Shown here: in pieces, positions 1 to 6,724 of the stretch
Position numbering within the stretch: position 1 is the first letter of the stretch
How the letters are laid out: every line of letters starts with the position of its first letter
DNA from: Nitrospira sp. UBA6493
GTDB taxonomy: Bacteria; Nitrospirota; Nitrospiria; Nitrospirales; Nitrospiraceae
DNA length: 14,580 bases
NCBI GenBank assembly: GCA_002435325.1
Contig: DJMJ01000052.1
Span: forward strand, 1 to 14,580
Reading direction: 5' to 3'
Notes under the pieces: model-generated
Told to the model about the DNA's origin: nothing
The model's input: only the letters and a program-made list of their open reading frames with translations
Databases searched by the model: none
Made by a program: the position numbers and the translations under genes

Positions 1-55
1 CACCAGCACCGACGATCGTGACATCGCACGGTTGAAAGTTTTCGAGATTAGACAC
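1..55 (-). CDS. N-terminus of FAD/NAD(P)-binding oxidoreductase (partial)
   Basis: Read on the minus strand from a GTG at 55-53, the frame stays open to the window edge and gives MSNLENFQPCDVTIVGAG. The DVTIVGAG end is the first beta strand and glycine-rich turn of a Rossmann dinucleotide-binding fold, typical of the N-terminus of FAD-dependent oxidoreductases and monooxygenases. An AGG about nine bases upstream (in AACAGGTAG) is a weak ribosome site. The gene would be divergent from the zinc-ribbon gene, sharing the AT-rich 56-152 region. Only 18 residues are visible, so the substrate and subfamily cannot be named. The call rests on the motif and an open frame and could be chance. Confidence 0.5.
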   Translation of the reverse strand, partial: MSNLENFQPCDVTIVGAG

Positions 56-152
56 TTTTAACTACCTGTTAATATGAAATTAATCTGGCGATGTTACGTT
101 CTTTCCCGTATGTCGCAATTCCCGCGACTGATCGCAGCAGGAGGTAGATCCC

Positions 153-323
153 ATGACCTGTCAAAAATGTAAAGGGCTGATGATAGAAGAAGAGCAGCCG
201 GAATTGGCGCCCACGGCGGTCATCCATCGATGCATCAACTGCGGACTAGTCCTCGATCCGTTGATTCAGAAGAATCGACTCGGTAGCCGACGTGGAAAAG
301 AAAGCTTCGTGCATGCAGCATAA
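153..323 (+). CDS. Small zinc-ribbon protein (56 aa)
   Basis: A 56-residue ORF starts with ATG at 153, preceded by a perfect AGGAGG at 139-144 with eight bases of spacing, which is strong support for translation. It carries two CxxC knuckles, C3-Q-K-C6 and C27-I-N-C30, followed by GLVLD. This is the arrangement of a TFIIB-like or rubredoxin-knuckle zinc ribbon that binds one Zn(II). The middle is acidic (EEEQPE) and the C-terminal third is basic (KNRLGSRRGKE), which could contact nucleic acid or a protein partner. There is no signal peptide or membrane segment, so it is probably cytoplasmic. It is divergent from the partial oxidoreductase and convergent with exonuclease III. I do not recognise a named family; function unknown. 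Confidence 0.75.
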   Translation: MTCQKCKGLMIEEEQPELAPTAVIHRCINCGLVLDPLIQKNRLGSRRGKESFVHAA

Positions 324-409
324 TGGATGAAATCTGGTCTGATCCCATCCGGCGGTACGGACGACTTCCGTGGCCCCGGATCGGGCGGGTGTGGGCGTCG
401 CGCGTGCGG

Positions 410-1183
410 TTAGATCGAAAACTCTGCCCAGAGAAACGTATGGTCTGAAGGGTCTTTCGCTCGCCGCGGCTCGACGTCCACGTCAACCCTCATACATTTC
501 TCCGCGAGCGGCGCCGTCGCCAGAATATGATCGATGCGCCACCCCTTATTCGCCTCCAGTGAACTCGGCGCCCGGTAATCCCAAAACGTATACTGCTGCC
601 GGTCCGGATACAGCTTCACAAACACATCCTCGAATCCCCACGCCAGGGTTTTCTCGTAGGCTTTTCGTGCATCCTCGTGATAACATACATGTTTGAGGTG
701 TTTCTCAGGACTGTGGACGTCAATCGGTCGCGGCGCCACATTCATGTCGCCGCACCAGATCGCGGGCTGCGAGGGAGAAAGATGTTGTGCGAAATATTTT
801 CGCAACCGGTCATACCATCCCAATTTATATTGATACTTGGGTGAATCGATCTCATACCCCTGCGGTACATAGGTGTTGACGATCGGAATTCCGTCGATCA
901 CCACACGCAGCAGCCGCGCATCTTCCACGTCCCCTCCGTCGTCGAATCCGTAGAATACGCCCTCCGGTTTCTTCCTGCTCAGGATCGCCACACCGTTGTA
1001 TGATTTCATGCCACGAAACGTAATCTCGTAGCCAGACGGGGCCAGCGCCAGCAGTGGAAACTCGCTGTCCTGCACTTTCGTTTCCTGGAGACAGAGCACG
1101 TCGGGCTTCTGTTGGTCGAGCCAATCCAGCACGATCGGGAGACGCTTGCGCAGGGAATTGACGTTGAAGGTTGCAATCTTCAT
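410..1183 (-). CDS. xthA: Exodeoxyribonuclease III (AP endonuclease, ExoIII type)
   Basis: This is a Mg2+-dependent DNA-repair nuclease that cleaves abasic sites and removes 3' blocks from double-stranded DNA in the cytoplasm. The 257 residues match the family's usual length (E. coli enzyme 268). Family landmarks are in order: MKIATFNVNSLR at the start (N7), LQETK with the metal-binding glutamate E34, NTYVP with Y105, GDMNVAP with D146 and N148, RIDHIL with D218, and SDHTF near the end with D247-H248. I start at the ATG at 1183 because homologues begin MKIATFN; an in-frame ATG at 1198 would add MPLIS. Neither start has a clear Shine-Dalgarno. It ends with TAA and converges with the zinc-ribbon gene. 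Confidence 0.95.
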   Translation of the reverse strand: MKIATFNVNSLRKRLPIVLDWLDQQKPDVLCLQETKVQDSEFPLLALAPSGYEITFRGMKSYNGVAILSRKKPEGVFYGFDDGGDVEDARLLRVVIDGIPIVNTYVPQGYEIDSPKYQYKLGWYDRLRKYFAQHLSPSQPAIWCGDMNVAPRPIDVHSPEKHLKHVCYHEDARKAYEKTLAWGFEDVFVKLYPDRQQYTFWDYRAPSSLEANKGWRIDHILATAPLAEKCMRVDVDVEPRRAKDPSDHTFLWAEFSI

Positions 1184-1278
1184 AGAAATGAGCGGCATAG
1201 CCGGGCGGGGATGCTACCAGATGTGTTCCGACGGAACAAGCGAGCCCGCCTGACACATCCTGTGATGTCCCCACACAA

Positions 1279-1311
1279 CAACGGCCTCTGGCGGATCGCC
1301 AGAGGCCGTTG
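1279..1311 (-). terminator. 15-bp perfect hairpin, terminator-like
   Basis: The arms at 1279-1293 (CAACGGCCTCTGGCG) and 1297-1311 are perfectly complementary around a three-base loop. It lies just after the stop of the 35-residue ORF on the minus strand and upstream of xthA, where a terminator for the small-protein operon is expected. On the minus strand it is followed by a short T/G-rich stretch rather than a true T-run, so it may act by stability alone or also protect the 3' end of the mRNA. Confidence 0.7.
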
Positions 1312-1333
1312 AGAGCCATGCGCCGGTAGCCCG

Positions 1334-1441
1334 TTACTTACCCAGGCCGCCGAACGCGTCCTTCAATTCCTGACCAGTCGCTTTCATCTCCTGGCCTGCG
1401 GCCTTGGCATCTCTACCCAACTGCTGCCAGGTGGCCTTCAT
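1334..1441 (-). CDS. 35-aa helical small ORF, or C-terminal part of the upstream repeat protein
   Basis: From the ATG at 1441-1439 the frame reads MKATWQQLGRDAKAAGQEM, continues KATGQELKDAFGGLGK and ends with TAA at 1336-1334. It is in the same frame as the secreted repeat protein upstream and begins one codon (GAG) after that gene's TAA. Two explanations fit. It may be a separate, translationally coupled small protein: AGGG lies seven bases before the ATG. Or it may be the tail of the upstream protein cut off by a nonsense change, because G-stop-EMKAT lines up with the later G-Q-EMKAT, so a CAA to TAA change would explain the stop. It is amphipathic and has no signal peptide of its own. The hairpin at 1279-1311 follows. 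Confidence 0.55.
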   Translation of the reverse strand: MKATWQQLGRDAKAAGQEMKATGQELKDAFGGLGK

Positions 1442-1444
1442 CTC

Positions 1445-1747
1445 TTATCCCTGAGCCTTGGCCGCGTCGTGTTTTGCCTTAGCCTGGTCCTTGATGGCAT
1501 CCCGCTTGGCTTTGACCTCGTCACGACGGGCTTTCGCCGTTCCTTTCATCTCATCTTGCTTCGCCTTCATGTCGGCCTTCATTTGTTCTTTGCCCGCTTT
1601 GACCTTATCTTGCTCAGCCTTTACATCGGCTTTCATCTGGTCTTTCATGGCCCCGAGTTCATTTTTCATAGCATCATCCGCCTGCACGAATGAACCAGCC
1701 CCAACCAAATACATTGCAACGGCCATAGCGATCAGTATGTTTCGCAT
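1445..1747 (-). CDS. Secreted lysine-rich helical repeat protein (100 aa)
   Basis: Starts at the ATG at 1747 with AGGAGGG just upstream. Residues 1-23 form a signal peptide (hydrophobic ILIAMAVAMYLVGAG, cleavage likely after VQA), so the mature protein is periplasmic. The rest is nearly all K, D, E, Q, M and A in repeats of about 18 residues: EQMKAD.KA.QD..K... recurs at least three times, with no glycine or proline breaks except G52 and G69. This predicts one long helix or coiled coil, in the style of LEA-like or surface-helix proteins. The mature part has roughly balanced charge. A GGAACTTT about 45 bases upstream recalls an ECF-sigma -35 box, but no convincing -10 is present. No function can be assigned from sequence. 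Confidence 0.8.
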   Translation of the reverse strand: MRNILIAMAVAMYLVGAGSFVQADDAMKNELGAMKDQMKADVKAEQDKVKAGKEQMKADMKAKQDEMKGTAKARRDEVKAKRDAIKDQAKAKHDAAKAQG

Positions 1748-1880
1748 GACATCCCTCCTGAAAAACCGAATTGATCAAAAAAGGAAAGTTCCCCGGGTAC
1801 AGCCTGGATGTATCCTGCCCTGGAATGAGACCGGAGTCAAATGCGTGCTGGCGGCGCACTCCCAAATCTGACCCTGCCGG

Positions 1881-2807
1881 TCACGCTCTGACGGCCCCCT
1901 CTTCAGAAACGTGTTTCAATCCGGGAATCTTTAATACCCGCACCGCATCGCACACGACATCGATCACTTGAGGGCGGGTAAACCCCCGCCGCCAAGCCAG
2001 TCCGATCCGGCGACCAGGGACTGGCTTCGCGAGATCGATCGCCACAAGCCGCTTGTTCTCATATTTCGCTGTCAGCGCGCTGCAGGGCAACACCGTGATC
2101 CCAAAGCCGGAGGCAACCATCTGGCGACTCGTTTCCAATGAGTTCCCCTGCCAGCCTTCCGCATCCGTCCGGCTCAATTCCGGGCAGGCATTCAACACTT
2201 GCAGCCGGAAACAGTGCCCGGCGTGAGGAAGCAACACTTTCTCGGAGCCCAGCTGGCGCGGGTCAATCCGCTTCCTATCCTGCCATCGATGGCCGACCGG
2301 AACCACCGCTTTAAAGGGTTCGTCATACAACGGCTTGGCGACAAGCCCCGGCTGATCCAGCGGCAAGGCGAGCATGATGACGTCCAGTTTGCCGCTCTTC
2401 AGCATTCCTAGAAGATGCACGGTCAGATTCTCTTCGATTTCGAGTGGCATGCGCGGGGCGCGCGTTGACAGAAGCGGGACAAGATCGGGCAAAATATAGG
2501 GCCCCACCGTCGCAACGAGACCGAATCGCAGCGGACCGACGAGTTGATCCTTCCCTTGCGCAGCAATGACCCTGATCTGATCAGCCTCTTCCAGGACACG
2601 CTAAGCTTGGTGCACGATCTGTGCGCCGACGGTCGTCAACTCGATCTGACTTTTGTGCCGTTCAAAGATTGCCGAACGGAGCTTGTCTTCCAACTTTTGG
2701 ATCGCGAGACTCAACGCCGGCTGCGTGATGCAACAACGCTCGGATGCGCGGCCGAAATGCCGGTCCTGCGCAACCGCGACGATGTATCGCAACTCGGTCA
2801 ACGTCAT
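1881..2807 (-). pseudogene. oxyR: OxyR-type LysR regulator interrupted by an in-frame amber codon
   Basis: This is the peroxide-sensing LysR-family activator OxyR. The N-terminal winged helix is clear (MTLTELRYIVAVAQDRHFGR then TQPALSLAIQKLEDKL). The effector domain keeps GPLRFGLVATVGPYILP and GHCFRLQVLNAC. If the stop is counted as one residue, the two cysteines fall at 199 and 208, exactly the redox pair of E. coli OxyR, and the total is 308 codons, normal for the family. A single TAG at 2603-2601 (codon 69) interrupts the frame in IVHQA-stop-RVLEEAD; both halves share one frame, with no indel. LysR proteins often have QAQRVLEE here, so CAG to TAG is the simplest change. The start at 2807 is set by GGGAG six bases upstream. 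It is divergent from the peroxidase, its expected target. Unless read through, no functional OxyR is made. Confidence 0.9.
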
Positions 2808-2820
2808 GCCCATCTCCCAT

Positions 2821-2845
2821 TGTCGATTAGTAATATTAATCGACA
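2821..2845. promoter_or_regulatory. Palindrome between oxyR and peroxidase gene, candidate LysR/OxyR operator
   Basis: TGTCGATTA at 2821-2829 and TAATCGACA at 2837-2845 are perfect inverted copies separated by seven bases, in an AT-rich stretch of an otherwise GC-rich region. The site lies 13 bases upstream of the oxyR start and about 80 bases upstream of the peroxidase start. That is where a divergently transcribed LysR regulator usually binds, both repressing itself and activating its neighbour. The arms contain the T-N11-A pattern of LysR sites. Binding by OxyR is inferred from position only. Confidence 0.6.
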
Positions 2846-2861
2846 CTCACATGACAATCAA

Positions 2862-2891
2862 TTGGACTATTTTTTACGACATCGCTACAGT
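2862..2891 (+). promoter_or_regulatory. Possible sigma-70 promoter of the peroxidase gene
   Basis: TTGGAC at 2862-2867 and TACAGT at 2886-2891 are separated by 18 bp and lie about 35 bp before the ATG at 2927. The -35 match is fair and the -10 weak, as expected for a promoter that needs an activator. The upstream palindrome is well placed for such an activator. Confidence 0.35.
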
Positions 2892-2926
2892 CATCCCAGG
2901 CTCACGTTCTTGAAAGGAGGCATCCG

Positions 2927-4003
2927 ATGTACGCACCTGTCAGATGTATCAAGGTACTTGCTGGAGCGCTCCTGTTGATGGGAGCGGGCTTTGTGTCGCT
3001 GGTTCCGTCGATGCAGGCCGATGCCGCACTGGGGTCCGCATCGGATTCGCCATACCTCTTGCCACAAATCCAAGGGTTGGAAGATCCGAACGGATTTGTC
3101 CCGGCCGAGAACCCGCTCACCGCTCGAAAAGTCGATCTCGGCCGCCTCCTGTTCTTCGACAAGCGCCTGTCGAAGAACGACACCATCGCCTGTGCCAGCT
3201 GTCACTTGCCGAGCAAAGGATTCACTGACGGCAAACCCGTCTCGACCGGCATCAACGGACTGAAAGGCGGCCGGAGCGCGCCGGCTTCAGTGAACCGCGT
3301 CTTCAGCAAGGAACAATTCTGGGACGGACGGGCAGACACCTTGGAAGCCCAATCTATCGGACCATTTGTGAGCCCGGTTGAGCACGGCTTCATCAACCAC
3401 GATGAACTGGTAGCCAAGATGAAGAAGATCGCCGGCTACCGGAAGTTGTTCCAGGATGTGTTCGGGCGCGACATCGTCATCGACGACGTCGGCAAAGCCA
3501 TTGCGAGCTTCCAACGGACGATCTTGTCCGGTAACAGTGCCGTGGACAAATACGATCTGGGCGGGGACGAGAAAGCCTTGTCCGAATCGGCACGCCGGGG
3601 CCTTGAATTATTCCGAGGAAAAGCCCGCTGCACGCGCTGCCATTCAGGGTTCAACTTCGCCGATGAAAAGTTTCACAACCTCGGCATCGGGTGGGATACT
3701 AACACGGTCGACCTCGGCCGCTACATGGTCACGAACAATCCAGAGGACATTGGAGCTTTTAAGACTCCGACCTTGCGGGAGATCGCCCGCACTGCCCCCT
3801 ATATGCATGACGGGCGATTCAAAACCCTTGAAGATGTGGTGAAATTCTACAACCAGGGCGGGATCAAGAATCCCCATCAGGACAATACGATCATCCCGCT
3901 TGAACTCACTGAGCAAGAGCAACAAGACTTGGTCGCCATGCTCAAGTCCCTCAACGGCGAAGGCTGGCAGCACGTGACCGCGCCGACAGCCTTTCCGAAG
4001 TAG
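2927..4003 (+). CDS. Di-haem cytochrome c peroxidase (MauG/CcpA family)
   Basis: Reduces H2O2 to water in the periplasm using electrons from small c-type cytochromes or similar donors. The 358 residues begin with a signal peptide (about 1-34, hydrophobic 10-26, ending QADA-A). Two haem-binding motifs are present, CASCH at 89-93 and CTRCH at 235-239. Family landmarks include LGRLLFFDKRLS, FWDGRADTLE with W132 (the position of the inter-haem tryptophan), GPFVSPVEHG and APYMHDGRF with M293, the likely axial methionine of the electron-transfer haem. Having Met favours a bacterial peroxidase over true MauG, which uses Tyr. The start is fixed by AAAGGAGG six bases upstream. It is divergent from oxyR and probably peroxide-regulated. 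It ends with TAG just before a strong hairpin. Confidence 0.93.
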   Translation: MYAPVRCIKVLAGALLLMGAGFVSLVPSMQADAALGSASDSPYLLPQIQGLEDPNGFVPAENPLTARKVDLGRLLFFDKRLSKNDTIACASCHLPSKGFTDGKPVSTGINGLKGGRSAPASVNRVFSKEQFWDGRADTLEAQSIGPFVSPVEHGFINHDELVAKMKKIAGYRKLFQDVFGRDIVIDDVGKAIASFQRTILSGNSAVDKYDLGGDEKALSESARRGLELFRGKARCTRCHSGFNFADEKFHNLGIGWDTNTVDLGRYMVTNNPEDIGAFKTPTLREIARTAPYMHDGRFKTLEDVVKFYNQGGIKNPHQDNTIIPLELTEQEQQDLVAMLKSLNGEGWQHVTAPTAFPK

Positions 4004-4030
4004 CCATCCGGTTGGTGTCGGCTGCCGATC

Positions 4031-4065
4031 AACGGGCCTTGTGCGGGAGTCGCACGGGGCCCGTT
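4031..4065. terminator. Hairpin between convergent peroxidase and MscS genes
   Basis: AACGGGCC at 4031-4038 pairs with GGCCCGTT at 4058-4065, and the inner GTGCG at 4041-4045 pairs with CGCAC at 4051-4055. Two T-G wobbles join the halves, giving a 15-bp stem with a GGAGT loop. It sits in the 75-bp gap between two convergent stops, so it can serve both strands. The AA and TT ends give only a minimal T-tract on either strand. Confidence 0.7.
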
Positions 4066-4078
4066 CTCCACTCCCCGT

Positions 4079-4906
4079 CTACGGCGCGGCCATTTCGAGG
4101 AGGTACCGCCTGAGAATCCCCTGCTCCACGCGGGATCGGCCTCGATCGGGAGCAGGAAACCGAAGCACCAGATGGATGCGGCCCGGCTCCTGAAGTTGAA
4201 TGGTAATCCTCGGCTCCGGCGATGGCGCCTCCAGTAAATTCGTCTGTTCAAGTAATTTCATTTGCCGAGCCGCCTCTTCCATAAATGGTCCACATTCGGC
4301 CTTGGCCACCGCCAGCAGCGTTCGCTCCGCTTTCCGCCAATCATCCTCTGCTTTGAGCGGCACGGTCAGCGTATACAGGCCATACTCTTGTTCCGGATTT
4401 TCTTTGACCAACGCGTTCGTTAAGAGGAGGCTATTAGGAAAACTGGTCACGCGGCCCGTATATAAATGGGCCGACTGGCCGGGGCCGATTTCCAAAAGTT
4501 TCGTTGCAAAAACATCGTGATCCAGCACAACGCCACGACAGCCGGCAATCTGAATCCGGTCGCCGACCCCATAGATCTTGCTCCCGACGCGAAGCGCAGC
4601 TCCGCTCCAACAGAGAATCAACTCCTTCGTCGCCAAGACCAAGGCCGCCGCAAGCGCCACCAAGGACACAGCAAAGGCTTGCAGTTCATGCGCCCAAATA
4701 ACCACCAGTCCGAGCAGAAACACAAAGACCATCGAGTTTCTGGTCGTCACCACCCAGCGGCGCTTCGCCTCCATCGACAAGGTCGGATTGCGCGACAACC
4801 ATCGCACTACCAGCGTGCGCGTCAAGACGATTGACACCAGCAGGATGAGGGACTTGAGCCCATCCAAAATCACGGAGCTATCGACACTCATCCAGCTGTT
4901 CTGCAT
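4079..4906 (-). CDS. MscS-family mechanosensitive ion channel-like protein
   Basis: An inner-membrane protein of 275 residues with three predicted membrane helices (about 12-36, 53-72 and 75-97) followed by an MscS beta domain (YGVGDRIQIAGCRGVVLDHD, then VTSFPNSLLLTNALVKEN) and a C-terminal alpha/beta domain to the end. This matches the minimal MscS layout. The third helix is unusual: the glycine/alanine knobs of E. coli MscS are mostly replaced (SLVALAAALVLATKELILCW), so conductance may differ, or it may act more in signalling, as proposed for some MscS-like proteins. The start at 4906 has AGGAGGAGGAG immediately upstream. It converges with the peroxidase gene; its promoter would lie in 4907-4973, next to the sigma-28-type site facing the other way. 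It ends with TAG. Confidence 0.85.
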   Translation of the reverse strand: MQNSWMSVDSSVILDGLKSLILLVSIVLTRTLVVRWLSRNPTLSMEAKRRWVVTTRNSMVFVFLLGLVVIWAHELQAFAVSLVALAAALVLATKELILCWSGAALRVGSKIYGVGDRIQIAGCRGVVLDHDVFATKLLEIGPGQSAHLYTGRVTSFPNSLLLTNALVKENPEQEYGLYTLTVPLKAEDDWRKAERTLLAVAKAECGPFMEEAARQMKLLEQTNLLEAPSPEPRITIQLQEPGRIHLVLRFPAPDRGRSRVEQGILRRYLLEMAAP

Positions 4907-4973
4907 CTCCTCCTCCTATGACCCAGCCTCACACCGCAGATCCGCCTCACAATCATGAGCCTACCCTCTAACC

Positions 4974-4999
4974 TTAAGTTTATCCATAATTTACCGATA
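4974..4999 (+). promoter_or_regulatory. Sigma-28 (FliA-type) promoter of first HDOD gene
   Basis: TTAAGTTT at 4974-4981 and CCGATA at 4994-4999, with 15 bp between TTAAG and CCGATA, match the flagellar sigma-28 consensus (TAAAGTTT, 11 bp, GCCGATAA). The ATG follows at 5032 with GGGAG at 5022-5026. This is the best match of the four such sites in the window. Confidence 0.8.
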
Positions 5000-5031
5000 G
5001 AGGAACCGGTTCACACTCTACGGGAGACGCC

Positions 5032-6573
5032 ATGTCCGCACCAGTGATCACGAGAGACGCCGCCTTGATCGATTCGATCCGACCACAACTTCATGAGAAG
5101 CTCCAGCCGTTGTTCGAACAGAAGAACCCCTGTTTACCCGCTCTTCAAGCGACGTGCCGCAAGATTCTGGAGCTGATGGAAACCACATCCAGCGCGGAAA
5201 CCTTTGCCCAACAAATCCGCCGGGACCCCGGACTCACCTGCAAAGTGCTCCAGATTTCCAACAGTATCGCTTACAGCCCACAACAGACGATCTCCTCCGT
5301 TTCGCATGCCGTCAGCTGGCTCGGTCTCGATACCGTCAGGTCCCTGGTCGTTGCCGCCCATTTAGTCGATCAACTGAGCCACTTACCGAACAGTCAACGC
5401 ACGTTGGAAACCATTATTGCCCGATCGCTCCTCGCCGCCACCTACGCCGGCGAACTGGGCGCTGCCTTGTCGTACCCCTCGCCCGGGCAATTATTCACCG
5501 GCGCCTTGCTGCATTCCATCGGCGATCTGGCCATCGCCTACCAGGCTCCCGATCTGCATCAAGCCTTGCGCGCCATCCCGCTGACAAACGCCTCTTCAGC
5601 CGAACGCGCCATGGCCGAAACACGTATCATCGGTGTTCCTCGCATGACCTTGGCGCGGGCACTCGCCAGCTTGTGGAACTTACCGGAGCAAGTCGTCGGG
5701 CTCTTCAGCACGACCACCCACGAGATGCCGCGCGGCCGATGGCTCAATCCTTCACAAACCTATCAAGGAATGGTGCTGGGTTCCGCCAGGCTGGTGGACG
5801 CCATGACCGGGCCCGGTTCACGGACGGCTATCGAAGAAGCGAAACGCGCACTGTTCGAGGGCAGCGGTCTTCCCCCAGGCCGCTTTGCGGAAGTCCTGGC
5901 CCTGGCCACCGATCGCGGACGGCAATTGACCCGGTCCATGCAACTCTCCACAGCCCTCCTCGATGCCGGCAACCGCCCTGCCGAACCCAAGGCTGATCCA
6001 CCGGAGCCCAATTCGGCCATCGCCCCATCCGCCAGCGCGAGGAATGCGTTACCCATCCATGCCAATCCGCTCAAATCGCTGCAAGCCTTTCAGGAGTCGC
6101 TGCAAGAGAGCAAAGATCTGAACAAGCTCCTGGGCACCCTCTCGCAAGCGCTCCAGCGTGACGTCGGGTTTACACGCGTCGGTTTGGCTCTCTTGAATCC
6201 GCACGACAGCGATCAACTCATCGGACGGCTGGCGTTAGGGGTCTCTCCTCTGGCCCCCTATCTTCAAGCGCTATCCGGCTCTCTCAGCCAAGATCATGGA
6301 TTTTTCCTCAGCATCCTCAAGCGATTCGACCCCTTGCTGACCGAAGACATCAAGAGCGAAGCCGGTGACGCGCTTGGACAAGCCTTTCTCGATACCTGGA
6401 CACCCACCGCAGCCATTCTGGCTCCGCTTCGCGTCGGGACGAAGCCGATCGGATTGATTTATTGCGATCACGGCGCCCAATCGGTCCCCGTGCTGCCTCA
6501 AGACTATCAAGCCTTCATGCTCTACTTTACACAGACGACGCTCGGCATCAATCGACTGGCCGGCCTGATGTAG
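5032..6573 (+). CDS. HDOD-GAF signalling protein, copy 1
   Basis: A cytoplasmic protein of 513 residues. An HDOD domain covers about residues 20-280 (GLTCKVLQISNSIAYSPQQ, HAVSWLGLDTVRSLVVAA) and a GAF-like domain about 345-513 (FTRVGLALLNPHDSDQLIGR, TAAILAPLRVGTKPIGLIYC), joined by a proline/alanine-rich linker. HDOD proteins resemble HD hydrolases but lack their catalytic residues; here the HD pair is H161-S162 in LLHSIGDL, so it is a binding or scaffold protein rather than a phosphodiesterase. HDOD proteins in other bacteria act in motility, chemotaxis and c-di-GMP control. A sigma-28-type promoter supports a role tied to flagella. It is first of three tandem paralogues of identical length. 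It ends with TAG where copies 2 and 3 have TAA and TGA, so TAG truly terminates here. The GAF ligand is unknown. Confidence 0.9.
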   Translation: MSAPVITRDAALIDSIRPQLHEKLQPLFEQKNPCLPALQATCRKILELMETTSSAETFAQQIRRDPGLTCKVLQISNSIAYSPQQTISSVSHAVSWLGLDTVRSLVVAAHLVDQLSHLPNSQRTLETIIARSLLAATYAGELGAALSYPSPGQLFTGALLHSIGDLAIAYQAPDLHQALRAIPLTNASSAERAMAETRIIGVPRMTLARALASLWNLPEQVVGLFSTTTHEMPRGRWLNPSQTYQGMVLGSARLVDAMTGPGSRTAIEEAKRALFEGSGLPPGRFAEVLALATDRGRQLTRSMQLSTALLDAGNRPAEPKADPPEPNSAIAPSASARNALPIHANPLKSLQAFQESLQESKDLNKLLGTLSQALQRDVGFTRVGLALLNPHDSDQLIGRLALGVSPLAPYLQALSGSLSQDHGFFLSILKRFDPLLTEDIKSEAGDALGQAFLDTWTPTAAILAPLRVGTKPIGLIYCDHGAQSVPVLPQDYQAFMLYFTQTTLGINRLAGLM

Positions 6574-6667
6574 CTCCGCACAGCGTGAACCGTCCACCTT
6601 GGCGAAGAAACCGTTGTGCACGCCAAACCCTCGTTCAGACGCACCACTGCCTTCTCCTTCACACCCA

Positions 6668-6694
6668 TTAAGGTTTATTTCTGCCCATCCGATA
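6668..6694 (+). promoter_or_regulatory. Sigma-28 (FliA-type) promoter of second HDOD gene
   Basis: TTAAG at 6668-6672 and CCGATA at 6689-6694 with 16 bp between them, 30 bp before the ATG at 6725. It lies in the 151-bp gap after copy 1, so copy 2 need not depend on readthrough from it. Confidence 0.75.
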
Positions 6695-6724
6695 CAGTCT
6701 GTGACACCCTCTCAAGGAGTTTGC

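Noticed and set aside
2..61. Plus-strand open frame TSTDDRDIARLKVFEIRHF as the tail of an upstream gene
   Set aside because: The opposite strand gives a recognisable Rossmann start (DVTIVGAG) in the same bases; the plus reading matches nothing I know.
370..696. Plus-strand ORF antisense to exonuclease III
   Set aside because: Proline- and serine-rich shadow of a well-conserved gene, with no ribosome site or motif.
1771..1808. GGAACTTT upstream of the helical repeat gene as an ECF-sigma promoter
   Set aside because: No -10 element at the right distance; the match is limited to a few bases.
5512..5529. Loss of the HD catalytic pair in the HDOD proteins as a mutation
   Set aside because: Lack of the catalytic HD residues is normal for the HDOD family, so it is not evidence of decay.
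6599..6724. N-terminal extension of HDOD copy 2 (42 residues from 6599)
   Set aside because: It covers the sigma-28-type promoter, while AAGGAG precedes the ATG at 6725 and the paralogues start at the equivalent place.
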